64,000 nucleotides of DNA from Corydoras sp. C115 (Eukaryota > Chordata > Actinopteri > Siluriformes > Callichthyidae). The position numbers and the translations under genes were made by a program. Positions within the stretch are counted from its first letter, which is position 1, and every line of letters begins with the position of its first letter. Positions 12,308-23,300 of this stretch are shown here, in pieces. The notes under the pieces are model-generated. The model was not told the DNA's origin and ran no database searches. It saw only the letters and a list, made by a program, of their open reading frames with translations. The stretch covers positions 475,001 through 539,000 of the forward strand of contig JAFMOC010000197.1 in NCBI GenBank assembly GCA_019802505.1. Direction: 5' to 3'.

Positions 12308-13322
12308 TCTTTAAAAACGTTTATGTTAATACACGTCAGATACGTCACAAATCACCGAATAAACTAAAGCACAAAACAGTTTTTAGAGTTTAAAAGATAA
12401 AGCATTTAACTTTTTTGTGGAATTTCTCCACCAGCAGGTCTTCAGATTCATGATGTGTCAGATGAGGGGGGCAACAAAAACACTTCCTTTTTTTTTTTAA
12501 ACTATATTATATTTTATTTTATTTTATTTAGTGTAAATGTGGCTGGTATATTCAGTGTAGAACCCGTAGAACTTGAAAGCGGTACCTGTTTTCTTAATTA
12601 AACGTATTTAGTGAGAATTAAACACATGTTTCTCACAGTTCCTCCAGGCCGTTGTGTGGACTGTTGTGTGGACAGTTGTGTGGACAGCTCCGTTACTCAA
12701 CCTTTCTTTGTGTTAATTGAATTAAGGGCCCAAACGAAGCAGAAACACAAACAGATGCTCTCAGTGTTGTTCTGGTTCTTACGCCGCTGCCTGAGTTAAC
12801 CCACATCCAAGAAGAGCAGGAGAACACGGGAGCTATTCTGAGCCAAAGTCTCCATCGCACCCCCCTAAAATAAACATGACCTTATAGGCAGGGTGCCGCG
12901 TTCTGCGCCTCGGTGCCGGTGAGCCACTCAGCTGATGCCTGTGGAAATATGGGTCAGAACAAAGGCTGAATGTTTCCTTTACTATCAATCTTTAAATGTA
13001 GATTAAAACACATTTATTTAATTTAATTTAATTAATTCCTGTAGATTAAAGGTGTAGATCTGAGGGTGGTGGTGTTGGGTGGTTGATCTGGAATCAGTCC
13101 ATGCTGGTGTTCCACCTCTTCACCCAACTCATCATTAGTAGACAGTGTGGCACTGAAATGAGGCTGTTCCAGGGAGCCATCTCAACTAAGTACCCCGCAG
13201 GATCTGCCTTTTAGTTCTGCTGCTGTAGTCAGTTCTGCCGGTGTCACATGATGCACTGTGTCAATCAAACTCTGGCTATTACTTAATTATTAGCTCTAAT
13301 TGTTTTTCTTGTCTGTTTCTTT
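12308..13322. other. Intergenic DNA, no gene seen
   Basis: A 12-bp repeat CTGTTGTGTGGA/CAGTTGTGTGGA, about three copies, lies near 12650-12690. The rest shows no splice-consistent exon. Confidence 0.4.
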
Positions 13323-13685
13323 TCAGGTGTGATCAGCTCTTTATCCATGGTTCTGCTGAAGCACTGCGGCTACGACGATTACTGAACGGAACCTGGATTT
13401 CTATTGGACCGGCGGTCCTGAAGGACGCCCCTCCATGGACTTATAGAGTTTTCCAATTGTTAAATACGGGTCACCTGATCATCACACAATCTGTACATGG
13501 CTGTCCTACACTCCGCTCAAGGAGTCCCCCACTGAGCCTCGGTCCTCACAAGGTTTCTTCCCTAAAATAACAACATAACAGGGAGTTTTTTCTTGCCACT
13601 GTCTCTTCAGCTTGCTCTTTGGGGGTTTAATGTCTTATAAAACTGTAAAGCTGCTTTGTGACGATGTACTATTGTAAAAAGCGTT
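13323..13685 (+). mobile_element. Dispersed teleost repeat relic
   Basis: The stretch from GTGTGATCAGCTCTTTATCC through GGGAGTTTTTTCTTGCCACT to GTAAAGCTGCTTTGTGACGA resembles a 3' repeat segment I know from many fish genomes, usually followed by AAAAGCG and a simple tail. No coding capacity. The family assignment is from memory; class (LINE or SINE end) is uncertain. Confidence 0.55.
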
Positions 13686-13691
13686 CTGTAT

Positions 13692-14176
<485 letters not shown>

Positions 14177-15412
14177 TATATATATATATACATACATACA
14201 ATAATCTCAGTAAAAAGCCATGTGAGCCCGAAGCCAGTGGCACTGACGGCTGATCGTCTCCTTATGCCGCCATGTTAGAAAACTTTATGAGTCACCAGCT
14301 CGACGTCGCAGCTGTGCTCCGTAAAAGCGAGCGCTCCCCGCGCCGCGGTGCTTCCTCGGGGGCGAACTCGCTGCTCGCTCTCTGATTCAGTGTCTGCTTT
14401 AAAGCATGGCAATTTATTCAAGGCGGGAGCCGCTGGTTTAAGTCGACAGTGAAACCATGACCCCCTTATTAGCTCTGACATCTCCCGCTCTCGAGCCGGC
14501 GATAAAAGGCCTGGGAGAAAAGCACAGTGGGCTCCCTGATGAAGAAGCCATTCTGATCCGGGGCTGATGGGAAAGCAGAAGAGCCTCTTCACTGCGACGC
14601 TGCCACAAACACCAGAGCGGCAGTGTTTGCTCAGACACATCATCTCCAAAGTCACATGTCATCCTGCAGGGGCTCTCGCGCTGAATTATGTAGGAGGTTG
14701 GAGATACCCCGCTGTAGCTGCCCCCGCAGGGGGCTGGGTGTGTGTGGACTCCACGGGATGAACCACATGTTTACATTATCTTTATTCTTTGCAGAACTCG
14801 GTGAATCCATTCCCTTTATTATGTTCCATTTTTTTCATATTAGGGTGGTGGATGATGCTCTGCCCTGCTGCGCCCCTTATTACGGTGGCGGTGTGTTAGA
14901 GTGTCGCACTGGACCCAATACGTCTTCATTATAATATTCAATATTCATTTCAAAAAAAGCCTTTGAGAAGGAAAGCCCGACGAGATGTGAATATTTATTG
15001 GTTGTATTTCGTTCCGTCTGCACTTCCGTCCGCGTGACATAAACGACTTTGTAAAGACATACGCACTTATTTAACAACCTTTAAAACACTTCTGCTAAAT
15101 CTGTGGCAATGTACAGGGCCATTTCATCACTTCTTATTATTAATGTCATTATTAGTATTCATATTATTACATACAATCAAGGTGAATCGCAATAAAATAA
15201 GCAAATAGAAATAAATAATAATAAAAAAATAAAAAAAAAAGGAAGAAAGAGTGTCGTCCCGTTTTAATACTGAAATACTTCTACAGCAAAGGGCGTTTAC
15301 AAAAGCGGGGGGTGGGGGGCTCCTGGAGTCAGAGTGGAGGTGTAGCTTTGGTTGTAGTGGTCGTCGTACATTTATACTCATTCACGAGTGCTAATAGAAA
15401 ACAAGGCGCGAA

Positions 15413-15477
<65 letters not shown>

Positions 15478-17386
15478 TCGCAGTGACCTAAAAAAAATAT
15501 ATCAAAAGCATGTAACACGTGGTAAAGTATAAAGGCCGGTACCTAAAGTCTTAAATACTGATTGTTCTACTAACATGCTGCTCCTGGATCAGTTCAGGTA
15601 AACTAAACCACACTAAACGCAAACGCTCCGGACGTCCCAGAGCGTGGACTCGTGGAAGGACGGCAACCATCGAAGGCGGCGTGGATGACTCTTATTTACG
15701 GATGGAGCGCGGTGGAGAATAAACACAAGCTTTTGAGGACCGTCCCACGTCCCAAATGGAAGATGCACTCGGCGGGCGTGGACCTCGGGGCGACAGCGTC
15801 CACTGTACATCACTGCGACTCGCGAGGGAATAAATGAAAAGATCTTTCTTAACGAGGTTGGGGGGGTGGTGGGGGGGGGCGCCTGATCCCTAATTGGATG
15901 CCGGTGACCGGAGCCAGACCACGGAATGACTCGATTAGCCAGTTCCCATTGATCTGCTTTTCTAACGGGAACAAGTCCAGAACTTCTGGCGATGCGTCAA
16001 GCTCCGACCGACTGCAGAACGCCGTTTAGAACCGAACACAGCATAGAACCGAAAATAAGTTCTACTCGACGTTCTTGAAATCTTCAGAATGTGGATGAAA
16101 GGCTTGGGCCGTGCCTTTTTCTGATGGAATCCAGGCGTTTTCTTCAGTTCGGTTGGCACTGGTGGGTTCGGGGGAGGGCCCTTTTTGGAAGGACTTGACT
16201 GACCTGACCATCCAACCTCACCGCGATGTGACCTCACAAACGCCCCGCGGGATAATAAAGACACAATCTTGAGGACAGTCTTCCCAGAAAAGTGGAAGCC
16301 ATTATAGCTGCACAGGGGGACCAACATGATTTATGATGTCATAAAAGGTTCTATAGTTGTAATATAGCGCTCAGCTTGGTTTATACCAAATTAAATACTG
16401 CTGTGTTTCTGCCCTGGGGGGAAAAACTCCAAAATAAATGACCTTATATGGTCCTTCCACCAGGAACAGTCTCGTCGGTCCTCTAGAATCCTCTAGAATT
16501 CTTCTTCTGAAGAAATTAATCACCATTAAGACTATATTGTGTGACGATATTCAACGATTAACGAACAGTGAGCGCGTTTTCGGTCACCCTTTGCCCACGT
16601 GAAGTCAGACCCCACGTCCAGAAGGTGGCGTAAAAGCCTGGGTGGACCCATCTTTACCCCATCAGACTTCCGTAGCGGCCGGACGACCCGAGACGCGGCG
16701 AATACGTTGCGTCTAAATAGAAATGGCGTAACGCAGAACGCGTGATTGACGGGGTGGCGTGTCGCAAATGCTCTCCGATTGCCAAAAAGAAAGGATGGAT
16801 CGGTCCGGCCCCCAACCCCGCGGTAAAGGAATCCGATCTGGGTTGCACCTCCCCGCCGCGTAAAGGGCATTTTGCGCGAGAACACCACGACCCGAACGCC
16901 GCGTAGCTAAGATGCGACCAATCGGAAGCGAATACTTCTACATCAAAGACATCTGACAGCGTTCTGTACTAAACACGACTCTAAATCCTGAGCTGCACGC
17001 GACGAACCCGATGAGAGGCACGCCGACGGCCCCGCCCCCTCGGCAGCGCCACGCCCACCACGAAGAAGCACATGGAGGATGCTCGCGGCGGTCTGTACAG
17101 GATGGACAGGTCCGTCTCGCCGTCACGCTGTACAGATTGAAATTGGCACTTGACGATTACATATGGATGTCTCCGCGCAGCGTCCACCGTCGCCAAAGGG
17201 CGCGGTCTGTCCGTTCGGGGGGGGGGGGGGGGGTCGCTTCTCCTGCAGCTGCTCGCGTCCTAAATCTCTTTCAACTATTTTTTTAATTTTTTATTTTTTC
17301 GGGATATGTACATGTTCTATACTCCGCTTGAGGGAACCGGGTGCTCGACTCCCCAGTGTTCAGAGCAGGCCTCCATCCAAAAGCCT
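14177..17386. other. Intergenic/CLVS2 3' flank, no gene recognised
   Basis: Mostly unique DNA. 14270-14700 is GC-rich with TTATTAGCTCTGACATC and similar blocks and could be a conserved noncoding element near CLVS2. A (GA)n run lies at 15415-15474 and a G-run at 17219-17233. 16130-16220 looks like transposon debris. Part of 16.0-17.386 kb may be CLVS2 3' UTR; no clear minus-strand AATAAA was settled on. Confidence 0.4.
15415..15474. repeat. (GA)n microsatellite
   Basis: About 30 GA units with one GT interruption. Confidence 0.97.
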
Positions 17387-20300
17387 TTAGTCCAGAGAAA
17401 GCAGAGGCTGCATGTTCTCCTCCTCGCTTTTGATCTTCTCGGCCCGTTTAAGCACTCCGGGCTCCACCACCGACTGGGACCTGCGCACATGAATAAGAGA
17501 TGGTCAGGCACCGAGGCCACGTGCAGATGAATGTTAAAGGACCATACACCCGTTTCCTACACCTGTATATCGTATCAGCTCCTACTTGCCCATGAAAACA
17601 ACCAGCAGGGGGCGGGCACAGTGGACGTAGAACATCTACACGGCAAGCGGAACCGACCTAATATTCATTACTGATGAATCAGAAGCTGTATAGAGCCTAT
17701 TTATTAACAATTGAAGTGGGCCAAACGCAAAACCCTGAGGTATACCGCAAGTAAATGCAGCTATAGATTACACGTTTTAAAACAACGACCCCCCCCCCGT
17801 GATGCGCGTTGTGTTTAACAGCATGTGCACATCTTTTGTTGCAGAACCAGGAGCGAGCGTTCGTATTTCTGACGAGCCGCAGGCCGCCACCGCGCTGACC
17901 CACTTAGGGTTTATTTCTCTAAAGTAGCGAAATAAGCAGCTTTCGGGACGCAGCGATTCATCATGCCTGAATCTGGGGCGGGTCACCGTGACAGATGCTT
18001 CTCCGTGACGAGGAGGATGACAGTCCGCGGGATGGGCGCTCCTCCACCACGCGCCGTGATTTTTAAGTAAAAAAATGAATAAAATAAACAAAACCGTCGA
18101 CGTCAGTGCGGAAGCGTGGGGCGTGGGTGTGACCGGCGTTTCGGATGGCGGGGCCACGGATGACTCATGAATAATTCATCGCTCTTCTGCTGAGGATCGC
18201 CGAGTGGAGGACTGAATAACGGAGCCGGGTCATTTAAATATTATGAGATGAAAAAAGCCGATTCGTTAAACAGCGTTCCGCACGCGCTCAGTGAGAACGG
18301 AGGAGACGAAATCCGCCTGGATACGCAGGCGTCGGGTGCGTCGTTAAGCAGTCCGCTCTATAAACGTAGAGGAGGGGCGCCGCACCACCGACTCCATTCA
18401 GAGTCTTTGCTTTTAGCGGCTGAGAGAACATGCCAAATCCAAGCTTTTGAATTCAGATTCATAAGTGGTCCTAAGGGTGGCACGGTGGCTTAGCATGTTC
18501 TCCCCGTGTCCGTGTGAGCTTCCACCGGGTTCTCCGGTTTCCTCCCACAGTCCGAAAACATGGATTCAAGGTGAAACAAATGCTCTAAATTGCCCCATTT
18601 AGTGTGTGTGTGTCCCTGTGAGTGAGTGTTCCAAGAAGTAGATCGGCGCCCTCTCCTGGGTGGAACTGTCCAGCGCCTGAAACGTTCTCCACTGGATGGG
18701 CATGGGGAGGTGTTCCCAAATCTGATTGATGGTCATGCGACTTCACTGACGAATTGTTTGTCGTCCCTCCAGAACAAACGACCAACAGATGCTTCTAGCG
18801 CCTCCGTTTGGCCGCCGTTTACACGACCCGTTTATTTTTGGACCACACACATCCCCATCCTCATGGACCGCCCACGTTCACCGTCCTGACCTTCTTCACC
18901 AACCTCATTGAGACGGGTTTCCAGAAATGGAGATGATGATGTCATATCGGTTCCCAACCCTAACTCACGGCCCCATTAAACCGGCGGTTCAACGTGGAGA
19001 ACCTCAGGAAGAGGACAGCGCTGTTCCTGAGACTCAAACGGGCCCCCGGTGCCCTCAGCGGTCCCGCAGTATGCCGTGCGTCGGTTCAGATCTTCCTCAG
19101 CGGCCGTGGACGTCACTTCACAGCCGAAGGTGAAGTCCACATCATGCCTGTTCACGCTTCAGCGGGCGGCCCGCAGAGCGCCGGATCCGTCAGAGAGAGA
19201 GCGAGAGGGCCTCGCGGCGGCGTCTGGTCTCTCCGAAGTTGATTTAACGCCCCATTAAGCCGGAAAAGCCCGAGAGGCGATCGGTAGAACAATGGAGCGG
19301 AACTCCACGCCATGTAGACGCGACCCGATCAACCACCTAACTACCACCGACAGGAATGAACGGCTTCTTCACTTCTTGTTCCAACATTAAAGGGGCCTTC
19401 CCCAAACTGTTGCTATTAGGTTTAATTAAATAATTAGAAGGTGGCGCTCTGACCTCTTCATGCTCTTGGGGGACAGGTCCTTCTCGAGGTCTTTAACGGA
19501 GAGCGTGTAGGACTCGGGGCAGTAGTCCGGCTCCTCGTCGTAGGCGTGGTCCAGCAGCGTCCGGGCCCAGGTGCCCATGTCGTAGGGGGGCATCATGCCG
19601 CCCAGCTCCGAGGGCAGGATCTCGGGCACGATCAGCTGGTGGAGGCTGTTCAGGTTGTTGCCGTGCATGAAGATCTGCGCAGGAACCCAGACGTTAGCCC
19701 GTTCCGATCGGAGGAGGTTCTCGCGTTCCGGCCGCCGTTACTCACCCGCTTTCTTGTCTTGTCCTTCAGGAAGGGGCGGATGACGGTGTACAGGGCGTGG
19801 ATGTACCACGGCTGGTTGACGAAATGGATCCCCCCGAACCGTGCCGGAAAGCTGTCCTGCGAACCGAAGAACAACAACGGAACAACGCGTGAGCCATCGG
19901 GGGACCTTCTGACTGTCAGGTGGGTGGGGGGTCTGAAGAGGGAATTCTCAACACCAACACCAGGGGGGTGATATGACAATCCCGCTTATTGGACGGCTGG
20001 GGATTGCCGGTTCGAATCGCAATCTGGGTGGAGTGTCCATGTCCTCCCCGTGTCCGCGTGGGTTTCCTCCGGGTTCTCTGGTTTCCTCCCACAGTCCAAA
20101 AACATGGATCAAGGTCAATTGAATTCTCGAAATTGCCCCATATAGAGTGTGTGTGTGTAAGTGAGTGTGTGTCCAGCGATGGATTGCCCTCCTGTCCTGG
20201 GTGTATCTGCCCACCGCCCGAAACGTTCTCCCCTGGAAAAGCATGGGGAACCCCCCCTCCCCCCACGACCCTAGTGCAGGATAAAGCGGAAGATAATGGA

Positions 20301-23300
20301 TGGATGGATGAGTGAGGACATGATGTTCTCCTCAGCTTCAGGATGAACCTCAAACCATCTGGCAGCATCTGGCAGCCGGCTGGACAGATCTTCAGGAGAC
20401 CAGAGAACAGGAGACCCAGTTGGAGATCCTCCAGCCGCCCTAGTCCAGCCGAATACACCCGACCCAGTGGTCCAAACATGGATGGAGACCCGAGTTTGAG
20501 GCGTTACGGAGCGTGGTGGTGTGATCAGAGACGGGAACAGAAGCCTGGCTTAGATCCACGGGAAGGGAGATCAGTAAAGCGAGCGCTTCCCGCTGACATG
20601 GCAACCGGAAACGAGGCCGGTTCTCATTGGGAACAGCGGAATAATCCTGTTATATATATATAACAAACGATAACGTCTAGAAAACCACGTTAACGCAGCC
20701 GAGCGCTGAACGTAAACAGATGCGCCGCCGCAATCAGCTGGTTTGATTCATACGGTCTCATACGCTCTGGAATATTTGGAGATGCGGGCCCTCGAGCAGG
20801 GCCCCTGGTCCTCATCCATATTTGGGATATTTGGTCCATTTGGAGGACGGCATCCTCGAAATGCTTCGACGTTATACGTTCTGCACTCACATTTGTTGAT
20901 ATCTAAGGAAGACAGGCTTTAGGTGGTCGCACCAAAAATAAACAGGCCCTCCAGCCCCTGTGCTCGGTTCCACGCCGCGAGGAAGCCGGCGCACACATTG
21001 AATCCGAGCGATGGGGGCTGAGTGACACAAGTGTCTTTTCTTGTCTGCGAGCGCAGCCCATCTGCTGGCTGCATAGCATGCAGGATGGACAGGTTGCCAG
21101 GGAAACTCGGCATGGGGCGGGCCACGGGAAGACGGGTCCGTCCTGATTGGCTGACGGGCGTGAGTTATTTCTCCGGACCGAAAGACAAAAGGCAAGTCCG
21201 ACCGTGCGGAGGAGAACAACGGCGGGCTGCGCTAACAAAGAGCCGGGCCCCGCGCTCCCGCTCCCCCATCCGTCTGCGAGCGAGGGGGTGAGTGCTCCCG
21301 CGGAAGAACAGCCATTTTCTACGTTCTACGCCCGCAGCGATTTTTTTTATTTATTTAATTTTTTTTATTTATATTTTTTTTTACGAGCCCATTTGGGATG
21401 CGGTATATTTATTTTTGCGATGCCGCCCGAGGGACGCACTCAAAACACCATATGAAAGGGAGTGCTGGGTCAGAGGGTCAACGTTCTCCCAACGTTAAGT
21501 CCTATTTGTCCGTTCGCAGAACACACGGATACCAAATAGAGCAAATACATTATATATTTATATATTATTTAAATACATAGGCCCGCACTTAGTTGCTTAG
21601 GTGGCTTAATGGTGAGCACGTCTGCCTCTTAGCACTGGGGGTTCCAGGAGTTTGCATGTTCTCCCCGTGTCCCGTGTCCGTGTGAGTTCCCACCGGGTTC
21701 TCTGGGTTCCTCGCACAGTCCGAAAAAACATGGATCTGAGGTAAAATGCTCCAGATTGCCCCATTTAGCCTGTGTCCCTGTGAGTGAGCGTTCCCAGAAA
21801 TAGATTGGCGCCCTCTCCTGGGCGTGTCTGCCCAGCGCCCGACGTTCTCCCCTGGATGGGCATGAGGACCCCTCCCGTAAAGGTCATACATTAACATTAT
21901 CCTCACCTAGGGTCGCGGGGGGTTCCCCATGCCCATCCAGGGGAGACCGTCTCAGGCGCTGGGCACATACACCCAGGACAGGGTGCCAATCTATTACACA
22001 GACACACTCTATATGGGGCAAATTGGAGCATTCAATTCACCTTGAGCCATGATTTTTGGACTGTGGGAGGAAACCAGAGCACCCGGAGGAAACTCACGCG
22101 GACACGGGGAGAACATGGTAACTCCACCCAGATTGGAATTCGAACCGGGAATCCCTAGCGCTGAGAGGAGAACATGCAAAGCCACCAAGCCACCGTGCCA
22201 CCCACTGTAATAACCAACCACCTGAATACCACCAACCCCTGGGGGCTGTTACCCATCTGCCTGCAGTTCTGCCCTCACGGTTCACAGGACAGGGTACAAA
22301 GCTGACAAGCCGAGGGGCAGGGACAGGCTTGTCTTGTCACATGGCAACGGTTCCGCCGTCACCGCGACGCCCGCCGTGAGACAGAGCGTGATGATGGATG
22401 TCGGGAGAGTGTGCTGTTCGGATCTAATCATGTCAAACATCCTGCTGGGAGAACATGAACCGGGGAACCGGAACACCTTCCTCCAGGAGCTTTTTATTAA
22501 AAACATCAACGTGTTCCAGCTAAAATGCTTTTCTGGAAGGTCTCTCTGCAAGATTTTAAAGAATATTTGTCCCTTTATGCAGAAGAGGTGGGGACAGACA
22601 TGGATGTCGGACGAGAGGCTTGCAATCGGCATTCTAGTTCATCCCAAAGCTGATAAAATGGCCTGAGACCCTAAGTTCTGATTAAGCGACTTACTGCACC
22701 TCGCCCGCTGGTCCCATCAGCGGAATGCGAGACTTACGGCGCACTGCTGTAGCTTTTTCCCCAACAGGGGCCAGTTTTACTAATGACGACCCTCCTGACA
22801 CAACCCTCCCATTTCACTGGTAATGGAACCACCACTCTAAGTGTGTACTCATACGATGGACGATTGGATGTCCTGTGACGGTCCCACCAAGTACCCTGGC
22901 TGAAGTGCCCTTGGGGAAGGCACCTCATGACATGGATGTTGGATGACGGGCTTGCAATCGGCATTCTAGTTCATCCCAAAGCTGATTAACTGGCCCTAAT
23001 TCTGATTAGGCGTCTTACTGCACGTCCCTCCGCTGGTCCCGTCACACAGTTTTTCTTTAGGAAAAGGAGAACACACCAAACCAAAGGGGCCAGGCGGACC
23101 ATGTAGGTGCCACGTAGAGGACCAGGTGGACCACGGAATGTTCCAGTAGAACTACAGAGTCCATCTGTATGCTCAGAGTAGCTGTAATAATGAGGTGATC
23201 CGGTTGACGAAACGTTTGCGGAAGGCGCGAGCCGTTACCTGGAGCCCCTCGATGGCCAGTCTGAGCATGCTGGGCGTGAGTTTGGACGCCTGCTTGAAGG

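Noticed and set aside
19546..19971. 141-codon plus-strand frame
   Set aside because: Antisense of CLVS2 exons 3-4.
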